Shown: piece after piece, positions 6,610 to 13,751 of the stretch
Position numbering within the stretch: position 1 is the stretch's first letter
How the letters are laid out: each line of letters starts with the position of its first letter
NCBI GenBank assembly: GCA_943359555.1
Contig: CALRHW010000011.1
Coordinates: 1-14,940, forward strand
From: Parcubacteria group bacterium
GTDB lineage: Bacteria; Patescibacteriota; Minisyncoccia; Phycocordibacterales; CALRHW01
Length of the DNA: 14,940 nucleotides
Direction: 5' to 3'
The notes under the pieces: generated by a model
The model's database searches: none
Seen by the model: only the letters and a program-made list of their open reading frames with translations
Told to the model about the DNA's origin: nothing
Made by a program: the position numbers and the translations under genes

Positions 6610-7875
6610 CTACAAGGCGTAGCTCCAAAGGGAGAAATTCTTTTTGTTCATAAATACAAGAAACTTTTCTTCAGCGTCTATTGATAGATTGACAGCGTCA
6701 ATATCTTTTCCAGCGACCTCAAAAATATTTAATATTTGCTCGGTTGTACCAGTGACGGTGTCTATTTTCCATAGATTGTCTTCAAAGGAGACCAGACCCT
6801 TGTACCAATCATCAGGATATGTCCCCCCTTTTAGACTTTTCGGTATTGCACAATAGACAATATCAATATTTTTTTTACTCCACACACACTTTTCTGCTAA
6901 CGTAGGAGTAGAGAGAGTGGGGCTAAAAGTATCACTAGCTATTTTATAGGTCTGTAAATACATTTTGCCAGCAGTGTCGTTGAAACTATATAGTACTTTT
7001 GTGACATTTGTGTTTGCGAGTGTTGTGAGTCCAAGCCAGCCACCAAGCACCAGTTTTTGTTTTCCTGTGACGGTGTTTAGGAAATATAAATACCCGGGCA
7101 ACTGTGCGCTCGCTTTTGTGTTGAGTGTTATTGTGTCTGTTTTTGGCCACTGCACGATCCACTCTCGTATCGGAGAATCAAATACTGTCGCACCCTTTGA
7201 GCCGTCTGGATTTGAAATAACACCCCTTGCACCAGAATCTAGCTCGGTCATATAAAACAGCTTGTCTTTTTTGTCTGACACAGCCAACCCATTTATGTTT
7301 GGTGTGAGATATGTACTTACGAGTTCTGCTAGCGTTCCCACCTCCCTTGTGGTGGTTGCTCCCGCTGTGGTTGCTGTGGTCGTAGCAAAAGAACCAAACA
7401 CTGTTTCTATGAGGTCGCTGTCATCTTTTAAATATCTAAGTAAAACCGTATCTTTTTTTACAAAAACAGCCTCAGCCACTTTCGGTATTGTTGTGTTTGA
7501 GATTCTTTCCACGGTATTTTTGTCTGTTTTTGATTCATATACATTACCTGTACTTTTTTCCAGAAATCGCACAAAAGTACTGCTCCCTACCGTAAATATT
7601 TCTGATCCAGCAACAGGTAATGGATATATCTCTCGCAGTCTTGGTGGTGTTGTGTTTGTTTCTGTCGGCACGGTGTTTTGGTTTGGATTTGTTTCCACCA
7701 CGTTTGTTTTTGGAGTCGCGACAGTGCCTTTTCCAAAAGGAAAAAAATCACGAATACTTGTCGCAATGTCGCTTATTGTGTTTGCTTTTTTGTCCTGCGT
7801 AAAATATAAAAATAAAAAGACGCCGATAACGATAACGAATATTATTCCTATAACGATTGTGATTTTATTAAGCAT
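6610..7875 (-). CDS. Membrane-anchored extracytoplasmic protein, possibly propeller-like, in the T4SS-like cluster
   Basis: A 421-residue protein of unknown function. One N-terminal membrane segment (about 5-25) follows a short positive start (MLNKI), so the rest should be outside the membrane. Residues about 50-80 are a Thr/Asn/Pro-rich linker, and a Thr-rich low-complexity patch (FATTTATTAGATTT) lies at about 163-176. The remainder is made of many short hydrophobic strands and turns with recurring patterns such as NVYESKTD, KLFYMTE and LWKIDTVTG, suggesting a beta-propeller or similar repeat fold (inference). It starts 3 nt after the pilin stop, so it belongs to the pilin operon, probably as an assembly or adhesion partner. 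It converges on yidC with a 24-nt gap. A C-terminal LWSYAL completes it. I know similar uncharacterised proteins from Parcubacteria, but no function. Confidence 0.8.
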   Translation of the reverse strand: MLNKITIVIGIIFVIVIGVFLFLYFTQDKKANTISDIATSIRDFFPFGKGTVATPKTNVVETNPNQNTVPTETNTTPPRLREIYPLPVAGSEIFTVGSSTFVRFLEKSTGNVYESKTDKNTVERISNTTIPKVAEAVFVKKDTVLLRYLKDDSDLIETVFGSFATTTATTAGATTTREVGTLAELVSTYLTPNINGLAVSDKKDKLFYMTELDSGARGVISNPDGSKGATVFDSPIREWIVQWPKTDTITLNTKASAQLPGYLYFLNTVTGKQKLVLGGWLGLTTLANTNVTKVLYSFNDTAGKMYLQTYKIASDTFSPTLSTPTLAEKCVWSKKNIDIVYCAIPKSLKGGTYPDDWYKGLVSFEDNLWKIDTVTGTTEQILNIFEVAGKDIDAVNLSIDAEEKFLVFMNKKNFSLWSYAL

Positions 7876-7878
7876 ATA

Positions 7879-8472
7879 TTATGGTCTTTGTAACAGCGGT
7901 GGTGCCTCATTGTCTTGTGGTCTTTGTAACAGCGGTGGTGCCTCATTGTCTTGTGGTCTTTGTAAAAGCGGTGGTGCCTGATTTGTCTGCGGTGCTTGCG
8001 CTGGTGCGGATGGTGGTGTTTGTGACTGCAGTGATGCGGGTTTTGCTTGTGGTGGAGGTGTGGGTGGTAGCCCCGCGTTTATTTTTAAAAGATTTGGATT
8101 TATGGTTTGCAAAAGAAGATAAGATAAGACAGCCAAAAGTAATCCCCCGACTGCTTTTTGTATTTTTCCTTTCCCATCTAACTTGTCCCCAATGGCGTCT
8201 GTGGACATATACTGGATACCACCTATCACTATCATAATAACAGCAAGCACACCCGCGACACCAATAAGAAGCTTAAACATTCCCAATAGATATATATTCA
8301 TGTTGGTTGTTTTGCCGCTTGTGGTGTGTGGTAGCGGGCTAAGCGGAGTGTATTCAAGTGTTTCAACGGCCATTACCTGTGGCGTAAGAGTTTTTGCCAC
8401 AAAAAACACAGAAAACAAAACAGTAGAAAATATTGTCGCAAACACTATTTTTTTAGCAAAGTTTTTTGTCAT
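7879..8472 (-). CDS. TrbC/VirB2-like pilin with a proline-rich repeat tail
   Basis: A 197-residue candidate major subunit of the type IV secretion pilus. Segment 9-27 is a signal-like helix ending near VMA (33-35), a plausible signal peptidase site. Two further membrane helices (about 60-87 and 104-124) flank a short polar loop with GGIQYMSTDAIGDK and KGKIQKAVGG, the pattern of VirB2/TrbC pilins. After the second helix the motif QTINPNLLK is one I associate with pilin-like proteins of this bacterial group. Residues 135-197 form an unusual Pro/Gln/Ala-rich tail ending in three APPLLQRP units joined by QDNE. Its ATG overlaps the upstream gene's stop by 4 nt (ATGA), indicating translational coupling, and the next gene starts 3 nt after its stop. 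Pilin role is inferred from topology and context. Confidence 0.8.
   Translation of the reverse strand: MTKNFAKKIVFATIFSTVLFSVFFVAKTLTPQVMAVETLEYTPLSPLPHTTSGKTTNMNIYLLGMFKLLIGVAGVLAVIMIVIGGIQYMSTDAIGDKLDGKGKIQKAVGGLLLAVLSYLLLQTINPNLLKINAGLPPTPPPQAKPASLQSQTPPSAPAQAPQTNQAPPLLQRPQDNEAPPLLQRPQDNEAPPLLQRP
7883..7979 (-). repeat. 36-bp in-frame tandem repeat in the pilin gene
   Basis: Two identical 36-bp units (7883-7918 and 7919-7954) are followed by a partial, slightly diverged third (7955 to about 7979). Each unit encodes 12 residues, giving APPLLQRP three times with QDNE between. The near-perfect identity at DNA level points to a recent duplication and likely variable copy number. The unit length is a multiple of three, so copy changes keep the frame. 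Confidence 0.95.
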
Positions 8473-9491
8473 ATTTTTTGTGTTGAGTCTGCACTGTCGG
8501 CATTAAAATATATTTTTGTAGAAAACTCTCCGTATTGTAACGTATCGTCTGTTTTTTGGATGCTCAGTCCCACAGACGTCTCACCTTGTCCGTCTGGTGT
8601 TCTAAGCACGAGTGAATAAGGGTTTGTTTGATTTGGTATTGACCGTCCGTTCATTTTCCACTTATAAGCGAGGAGTGAATTGTCTCTTTTGTTTGTGTTA
8701 AAAAAATATGGTGCAACAAAAAATGATATTTCCTTACTGTTTAAAGTAAAAGCAGAAGGTATTGCTGTATTATACAACACTCCATATAAAGGGTGGTTTT
8801 CATAAACCAATACTTGTGGCACACTGCCACCAAGGCTTATACTATTTTCTGCTTTGAAATTGCCGTCAGCAGAAGTTGCGGTCACACTTATCGTAACTGG
8901 TTTTGCGAGCACCCAGCCACCAGTAGACAACACATTTTTTCCATAACCAGAATCTTTTCCCAAAACACTTCCGTTTGTGCTCCATTTATAAATGAGAGTT
9001 TTTGGATCTAATGTCGTGCCAGACGAAGTTACAAAAGAAGGTATCGCTACTACTTGTGCACGACTTTGATATGTATATAAAGATTTTCCCTTATAAAAAG
9101 GTGGAGTGTAGTTGTTGGTTTGCCAAAAAAGGCCTAGCCCCACAGGTCTTATGGTGATTTCTTTTGAAAAATCACTCGCAGAAATTTTGACTATGGAAAC
9201 GCTACCGAGTCCTTTGGTTGTAAATTGAAAAGTTTTTAATCCTACCCCTTTTTGTTGCACGACACCATTGAGAGACCATGTGATGTCTAGCACATCCAAA
9301 TCTTTAGCATAGTTTTCAATACTTATACCCACAAGCTCATTTGGTCTAGGATTTTCTGGTCTTACAAAAAACTGTGTATCGTCTGGAATTTGTGGTATTA
9401 AAGATTGTGCGTGCGCGACTAAACCAAAAGAAAAAAATACAAACACCGCGGTGAGGATAGTGAAAATTATTTTTTTAGAATTGTTAAACAT
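8469..9491 (-). CDS. Secreted protein with three PKD/Ig-like repeats
   Basis: Exported protein of about 340 residues, function unknown. The signal peptide runs from MFNNSKKIIF through a hydrophobic core to AHA-QS, a good signal peptidase I site. Three segments of about 100 residues each carry a W-x-x-N-G motif after short strands: ITWSLNG, YKWSTNG and YKWKMNG, spaced 98 and 108 residues apart, as in PKD/Ig-like beta-sandwich repeats. I chose the ATG at 9491; an in-frame GTG at 9506 would add five residues and sits 6 nt after a -10 element, so it is possible if the mRNA is leaderless. The stop overlaps the pilin ATG by 4 nt. It is probably a surface or pilus-associated adhesin or scaffold (inference). 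Confidence 0.8.
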   Translation of the reverse strand: MFNNSKKIIFTILTAVFVFFSFGLVAHAQSLIPQIPDDTQFFVRPENPRPNELVGISIENYAKDLDVLDITWSLNGVVQQKGVGLKTFQFTTKGLGSVSIVKISASDFSKEITIRPVGLGLFWQTNNYTPPFYKGKSLYTYQSRAQVVAIPSFVTSSGTTLDPKTLIYKWSTNGSVLGKDSGYGKNVLSTGGWVLAKPVTISVTATSADGNFKAENSISLGGSVPQVLVYENHPLYGVLYNTAIPSAFTLNSKEISFFVAPYFFNTNKRDNSLLAYKWKMNGRSIPNQTNPYSLVLRTPDGQGETSVGLSIQKTDDTLQYGEFSTKIYFNADSADSTQKI

Positions 9492-9512
9492 GTGAGTAAA
9501 AACCACTATGTA

Positions 9513-9540
9513 ATTTTAGCACGCCACACCCTTTCTTCAA
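9513..9540 (-). promoter_or_regulatory. Promoter of the secreted protein/pilin genes (TTGAAG - 16 nt - TAAAAT)
   Basis: On the minus strand a -35-like TTGAAG (9535-9540) and a -10 TAAAAT (9513-9518) lie in the 57-bp gap between the 181-residue membrane protein gene and the secreted protein gene. This is one of the widest gaps in the otherwise tightly packed cluster, which supports a separate promoter allowing high pilin expression. Confidence 0.45.
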
Positions 9541-9548
9541 GGAATAAA

Positions 9549-10094
9549 CTAGGCCGCCAACCTTTGCTCGTCATTTCGCTCTCTGGCGGATTTTTTTCGG
9601 TTACTTAGTGCATCGTTAAAAGACAAGCTCTCGGGTCCCAAGTTGTCTAAGTTGTTTGCAAAACCTTTTGGGTTTTGGGCAAAATCCTTTGGTTGTGCTA
9701 CTGGGTTTGGATTACCCACAGCGACATGTGCACCCACAGACAACTTTAACCCCAGCTCTTTTTGTGCCAATTCTTCTGCCCAAAGGGTTGCTATAGTAAA
9801 CAATATTCCACCCGTCCAACAAGGGAGAGCATTTACTAGCGGTATCATTTCTCCGAAGAAACTTCCAAAAAATCCTAGCGTGCGTTTTGGGTTAACAAAA
9901 CTTACGTTTAGACACTTCAGCCAAATATAAAATAAAATTACCGCTGCAAGATTTACACTCTCGTTTACTATGAAAGCCGCAACGTTTCCTACTACAGGTA
10001 TCAACTCCAATAATTCTACAACAAACTGCACGCCGTCCACACTAAGTGCTACAGTTACCAATAACACAGCCATTATTGATGATATTTTTGTCAT
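9549..10094 (-). CDS. Unknown membrane protein of the T4SS-like cluster
   Basis: A 181-residue protein I cannot assign to a named family. Hydrophobic segments lie at about 5-20, 28-42, 48-62 and 90-107; the last two are the best membrane spans. An early acidic patch (VELLELIPVVG) separates the first segments. From about 125 the chain is polar and low in structure, with Asn/Pro/Gln repeats (NPNPVAQPKDFAQNPKGF) and a charged end (RKKSARERNDEQRLAA), probably cytoplasmic. It starts 8 nt after the VirB4 stop, so it is in the same transcript. Its position after virB4 and its size suggest a small inner-membrane component of the secretion channel (inference only). No Shine-Dalgarno sequence at good spacing. 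Confidence 0.75.
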   Translation of the reverse strand: MTKISSIMAVLLVTVALSVDGVQFVVELLELIPVVGNVAAFIVNESVNLAAVILFYIWLKCLNVSFVNPKRTLGFFGSFFGEMIPLVNALPCWTGGILFTIATLWAEELAQKELGLKLSVGAHVAVGNPNPVAQPKDFAQNPKGFANNLDNLGPESLSFNDALSNRKKSARERNDEQRLAA

Positions 10095-10102
10095 AGATTT
10101 AT

Positions 10103-11920
10103 TTAACTTTCCGCTCCACTTTCCAAATCCCTCTTTGCCTTTTGGATAGAAAGGACCTGAGATGGGTCTGAAGTGATGATTTGATCCTCGGTGTATGATG
10201 CGATTATTTTAATCGCCACGTGTTTTAATCCTGCAAAAAATATTCCTTCACCAATAGAAGACTCCAAAAGCAAATATTTTTCTTCGTCTGTGAGGTTGAA
10301 TGTCGTTTGGAGCTTGTCTATAGATGTTGGTGATTGTTTTAGCAAAACCTGAATAGAAGAGTTGGTGATGATGGGCATACCGTAGGGAGATTTTAGGAAA
10401 TCGTCCACATCTTGCGTGATTGTTGCGAGTCCGAGATAATATTTTCGTCCGCGTTTTGCCAAGCTGAGCAAAAAAGAGGCGGTGTCTTCTGATTTCATCA
10501 TCCACCACGCTTCATCTATCACAAGTAGGCGTTTCTTTAACTCTTTACGAATAGCACTCCATATATAGTGCATCACGATATACATAGCGACAGGCTTGAG
10601 CTCGTCTTCCATATCTCGCAGAGAAAAGACGATGAACTTTTTGTTGATGTCTATGTTTGTCGGGCGATTTATAAAGCCAGCCCAAGTACCTTTTGTGTAT
10701 TTTGAAAGTCTTTGTGCAAGCGATTCCCCACCCTCCATACCTGTGAGCACCAGCTCAAAGTCGGACATCAGTGGCGGATCTACGTTTGCAAAATCAGACT
10801 CGGCGGTGATATCTTTTAGCGCGTAAGTTTCAGTAATAGCTCGGTCTATCACAGCGTCTTCTTCTGCAGAAATACCTCCAAGCATTAGTCGGAAAAGCCC
10901 TACCAGATTTATTATCGTACTTCGTAGAATACTTGCTGAAGATTCGTCTTCTCCCGGCAAAGGCAAGTCAAAAGGATTGATATGATGTTCCGAGTTTAGA
11001 GAAATTTTGAAATATCTTCCACCCACAGCTTCAGCCATATATTCGTATTCACGCTCGGGATCTATTACAAGCACTTCTGTCTCAAACATCAGCGTTCTCA
11101 AAATCTCTAGCTTGGTCGCGTAAGATTTTCCACTACCCGATTTTGCAAAAGTGATTGAATTGTAGTTTTCAAGCGAGAATCTATCAAAAAGCACAAGACT
11201 GGAGTTGTGTCTGTTTATACCATAAAGGATTCCTTTGTCTGATGTGAGGTCAAATGAAATAAACGGAAACAGACTTGAAAGCGGAGAAGAGTTTAGCTTT
11301 GAATGAACATTCAAAATATCTGTGCCGATAGGCAAAACACTTTTGTAACCTTGTTCTTGTTGGAAAAGCGCAGGTTTTACATATACCAGCTTTGCTTCAA
11401 GTATTGATTTTATTTCAGACTCTATTTTATCCAGCTCAGCTGTGCTTTCTCCGTAAATAGAAATATAAAGGCCGACGTCAAAAAGTTTTTCTTGAGCTTG
11501 TTGTAGATTGTCGCGTAGTCCTTCTAGGTCTTGGTATGCAGTATCAAGCATAGGATCTCGCACCATTCCTTTTTCTTCACGCTCATGAATCTGACTCTGT
11601 ACTTCCGCCACTTTTTTCTGAAACTGACGCAATACTTTTACTGTGTCTATTGGGTGAATAAAAATTGATACATCAAAAACGCGGTCTAAGTTGATAATCG
11701 GTGCAAACCAGCTTTCGCCGAGAAAACGCGGATATGAAATTACAAAAAACGTCCGCGCTATTTTATCACCAAGACTAAGCTCACGCGGAGCAATTTTCAA
11801 AGCACTCGGCGCAATAATGTCTTTCAGCTCAAGAGCCTGTGCTTTATATATTTCTTGCGGAAGAAGACCCATCGCTTCTTCCTTTTTATCTTTATTAAAT
11901 AATTTACTAATGAAGCTCAT
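10103..11920 (-). CDS. virB4: VirB4-type secretion ATPase, C-terminal (ATPase) part
   Basis: Hexameric ATPase that powers type IV secretion and pilus assembly at the cytoplasmic face. The protein has 605 residues. An N-terminal region (about 45-250) with a long helical stretch (about 95-175) precedes the RecA-like core. Walker A reads AKSGSGKS (259-266) and is followed by VLVIDPEREYEY (283-294). Walker B is RLLVIDEAW (464-472), then RGRKYYLGLATITQD (490-504) with the conserved arginines and glutamine. The first Walker A glycine is alanine (A259), a tolerated variant. The usual VirB4 N-terminal domain is encoded by the separate gene just upstream (15-nt gap); together they give about 817 residues, a normal full VirB4 length. 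No Shine-Dalgarno sequence is seen. Confidence 0.93.
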   Translation of the reverse strand: MSFISKLFNKDKKEEAMGLLPQEIYKAQALELKDIIAPSALKIAPRELSLGDKIARTFFVISYPRFLGESWFAPIINLDRVFDVSIFIHPIDTVKVLRQFQKKVAEVQSQIHEREEKGMVRDPMLDTAYQDLEGLRDNLQQAQEKLFDVGLYISIYGESTAELDKIESEIKSILEAKLVYVKPALFQQEQGYKSVLPIGTDILNVHSKLNSSPLSSLFPFISFDLTSDKGILYGINRHNSSLVLFDRFSLENYNSITFAKSGSGKSYATKLEILRTLMFETEVLVIDPEREYEYMAEAVGGRYFKISLNSEHHINPFDLPLPGEDESSASILRSTIINLVGLFRLMLGGISAEEDAVIDRAITETYALKDITAESDFANVDPPLMSDFELVLTGMEGGESLAQRLSKYTKGTWAGFINRPTNIDINKKFIVFSLRDMEDELKPVAMYIVMHYIWSAIRKELKKRLLVIDEAWWMMKSEDTASFLLSLAKRGRKYYLGLATITQDVDDFLKSPYGMPIITNSSIQVLLKQSPTSIDKLQTTFNLTDEEKYLLLESSIGEGIFFAGLKHVAIKIIASYTEDQIITSDPSQVLSIQKAKRDLESGAES

Positions 11921-11935
11921 ATTTTTGTAATGTTT

Positions 11936-12574
11936 TTATGAAAGTTGTATCGGCTTTTCTGCGTCGCCCGGATTAAATATCTTGTAAAATAATTCCACGA
12001 TTTCTTCTGTGCCAAGTGGAACGACTTTCACGCCTGTGCGCACAAGCCCCTGCTCCACCACGGAAAGTCTCTGCTCCAGCTGTGTTCTGTGTTCTTCAAA
12101 AACCTCCTGTGTGCTTATTTTTTTATCTTCCACACTTTTCTTTTTTCCAAAAAGACCAAAGATAGGATTTTTCCCTTGAAGTGTAGCTGGAGAATATGGC
12201 ACGACCACAAAAAAGTGCTTGGTCATGATGTTGCTGTTTTCTGTAAAGTTTTTTATAAATCCAATATATTCTTGCACCTGTATTTTCATCAAATCATTTA
12301 CCTGTTTTTTTTCTCGTCCTTCCAGTAGAGCTATATACGGACGTATATCAAGTCTGCGTGATTGAATAAATATTTGGACAGAAAAATCTAGAGAGTTTAA
12401 AAAATCTTGAAACTGATAGAGGGTTGCTTCGCGTTCATCATTTGATTTCAAAGAAAAATTTATAGAAGAAGCCAAAAGAACCGCACGGAGTGAACCGTCT
12501 TTTAGTGTTATTATTCCATCTTTTATATCAGAGATTGGAACAAATTCTTGAGTGGCTCTTGCGTTGGTTGCCAT
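11936..12574 (-). CDS. VirB4/TraC N-terminal-domain protein
   Basis: A 212-residue protein that resembles the N-terminal domain of VirB4/TraC-type ATPases rather than the ATPase core: it has no Walker motifs. The segment FVPISDIKDGIITLKDGSLRAVL (11-33) with the following INFSLKSNDEREATLYQFQDFLNSLDF is the typical start of such proteins. A later VKVVPLGTEEIVELFYKIFNPG (183-204) resembles the end of that domain. Residues about 140-155 (LFGKKKSVEDKK) look like a charged insertion. It lies between the PrgI-like gene and the ATPase gene, the order PrgI-VirB4 known from Gram-positive conjugative systems. I infer a stable gene fission, with the two proteins working together. The alternative of a recent frameshift is unlikely because both ends are clean and separated by 15 nt. 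Confidence 0.82.
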   Translation of the reverse strand: MATNARATQEFVPISDIKDGIITLKDGSLRAVLLASSINFSLKSNDEREATLYQFQDFLNSLDFSVQIFIQSRRLDIRPYIALLEGREKKQVNDLMKIQVQEYIGFIKNFTENSNIMTKHFFVVVPYSPATLQGKNPIFGLFGKKKSVEDKKISTQEVFEEHRTQLEQRLSVVEQGLVRTGVKVVPLGTEEIVELFYKIFNPGDAEKPIQLS

Positions 12575-12582
12575 ATTAAGGA

Positions 12583-12588
12583 ATTATA
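12583..12588 (-). promoter_or_regulatory. Possible internal -10 (TATAAT) before the VirB4 N-domain gene
   Basis: A perfect TATAAT on the minus strand ends 8 nt before the ATG at 12574, the same spacing pattern as at dnaA and rpmH. The -35 region 17 nt upstream (TACAAA) is weak, and the gap is short and AT-rich, so this could be chance. Confidence 0.3.
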
Positions 12589-12598
12589 TCCTATTTTC

Positions 12599-13027
12599 TT
12601 ATCTATTTGTATCACTTCTTGTGATTGGGTTTTGATTTTCTGCTACACCAAGACTCCATGTGAGGTCTTTTAGCTTGCTTTCCCCCAGTTTTGGTAAAAA
12701 AGAAGATGACAATTCTTTTGGCGGTGAATCCATTGTGAGTTTTTTTTGTTCGTGTTTCCAAATGTAGAGCTTGCTTGTCGTTACATATTTGAAAAAAGCT
12801 TCTACTATATATATGAATGGTTTGTTGTTTATTTTATAGAAAGCGAGTGCCGCTCCAAAACCAAGAACGGGAAGCATTAAGAAATAGGCGATGGATTTTA
12901 TTGGTACAAGAAAATACAAAATAGCACAGGCTCCCGCGCTACCCGCTATATAAAGAAACTGCTTAAATGTAAACGGCCCAAAAATTTTGTCCTCTACATC
13001 TATGAATTGTGGAACTTGGAATCGCAT
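12599..13027 (-). CDS. PrgI/VirB3-like inner-membrane protein
   Basis: A 142-residue protein of the PrgI type found next to VirB4 in Gram-positive and CPR type IV secretion clusters. It starts MRFQVPQFIDVEDKIFGPFTFKQF, the typical N-terminus, followed by two close membrane helices (about 24-41 and 46-64) and the characteristic short strand/helix with FIYIVEAFF and SKLYIWKHEQKK (85-96). Residues beyond 100 are polar and probably cytoplasmic. VirB3-like proteins join VirB4 to the membrane channel, and here the gene directly precedes the VirB4 N-domain gene (24-nt gap). It lies 35 nt after the unknown 224-residue gene. No Shine-Dalgarno sequence is seen upstream (only A-rich sequence). Confidence 0.88.
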   Translation of the reverse strand: MRFQVPQFIDVEDKIFGPFTFKQFLYIAGSAGACAILYFLVPIKSIAYFLMLPVLGFGAALAFYKINNKPFIYIVEAFFKYVTTSKLYIWKHEQKKLTMDSPPKELSSSFLPKLGESKLKDLTWSLGVAENQNPITRSDTNR

Positions 13028-13062
13028 TTTTTTAGTTTTTATCGGAGTTTATTGGGGGTTTA

Positions 13063-13737
13063 TTAAATTGCTTCTCGGTACGGATCCGCATCGGTGTATT
13101 TTTTTACTGGCGGAGTTTTTGCCATATCCACGTGCGCCTCTTGCCGAGGTATTTTCACTATTCCGCCGAGCTTTTCATCTACTATCGTGCTTCCCCGTGC
13201 TTGCTCTTGTGCGTGTGCTTCTATAAGAGCAGGGTGTTCTATTTCGGCAAGCAACACCGCACGATTTATTTTAGGCATTTCTTCTTGCTCTTTTTTCTCA
13301 ACCTGTTGGATGAGGACGCCGGAGACGGGTTTGGGTGCCGATGTCTGATCTTCTGTTTGCTGTCCTTTTTGCTCAGTATCCCCACCACCCCCAGCTAGTT
13401 TTTCTGCCATTTCTACCACCAACCCCATTTCTTTAAGTGATTCTCTCACTCCCGCAAAAACCTGTATTTCAATTTCTTGTGATATTACTTTGGCTTGTTC
13501 TTTTGGTATAGCGAGCACACTTGAAATGTTGTCCGCGCAATCTTTTATGGTTGTAAGACCAATGAGCACATAAATAACTTCGTTTTTTAGTGCACTGGTT
13601 TGTTCGGCGGTTAAATTGTATTTTCCGCCAACCCAGTTTATTTTTGTTTCAAATTCAGAAGACAACACAACAGTACGGATATCTTCTGGTACGATACCCC
13701 ACTGATCATACAATATTTTTTTTAATTTCTCGTCCAT
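13063..13737 (-). CDS. Unknown soluble protein with C-terminal DPYREAI motif
   Basis: A 224-residue protein I recognise only as an uncharacterised type seen in Parcubacteria pilus/secretion clusters. Residues 1-115 form an all-helical domain with LTAEQTSALKNEVIYVLIGLT and DCADNISSVLAIPKEQAKVISQEIEIQVF, with no membrane span and no signal peptide, so cytoplasmic. A glycine/glutamine linker (about 115-140) leads to an acidic and basic disordered region, then the end KKYTDADPYREAI. This short conserved-looking C-terminal tail resembles a binding peptide (inference). It starts 14 nt after the stop of the VirB6-like gene and precedes the PrgI-like gene, so it is likely a cytoplasmic adaptor or regulator of the machine. 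No catalytic motif is visible. Confidence 0.75.
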   Translation of the reverse strand: MDEKLKKILYDQWGIVPEDIRTVVLSSEFETKINWVGGKYNLTAEQTSALKNEVIYVLIGLTTIKDCADNISSVLAIPKEQAKVISQEIEIQVFAGVRESLKEMGLVVEMAEKLAGGGGDTEQKGQQTEDQTSAPKPVSGVLIQQVEKKEQEEMPKINRAVLLAEIEHPALIEAHAQEQARGSTIVDEKLGGIVKIPRQEAHVDMAKTPPVKKYTDADPYREAI

Positions 13738-13751
13738 ATTTTATAAAAGGT

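Noticed and set aside
7883..7979. Repeats as a possible CRISPR array
   Set aside because: The 36-bp units are directly adjacent with no spacers, and they are in frame within a pilin gene.
7262..7981. Long plus-strand open frame opposite the propeller-like and pilin genes
   Set aside because: Its protein is a low-complexity antisense reading of well-supported minus-strand genes, and its repeats mirror the pilin tail repeats.
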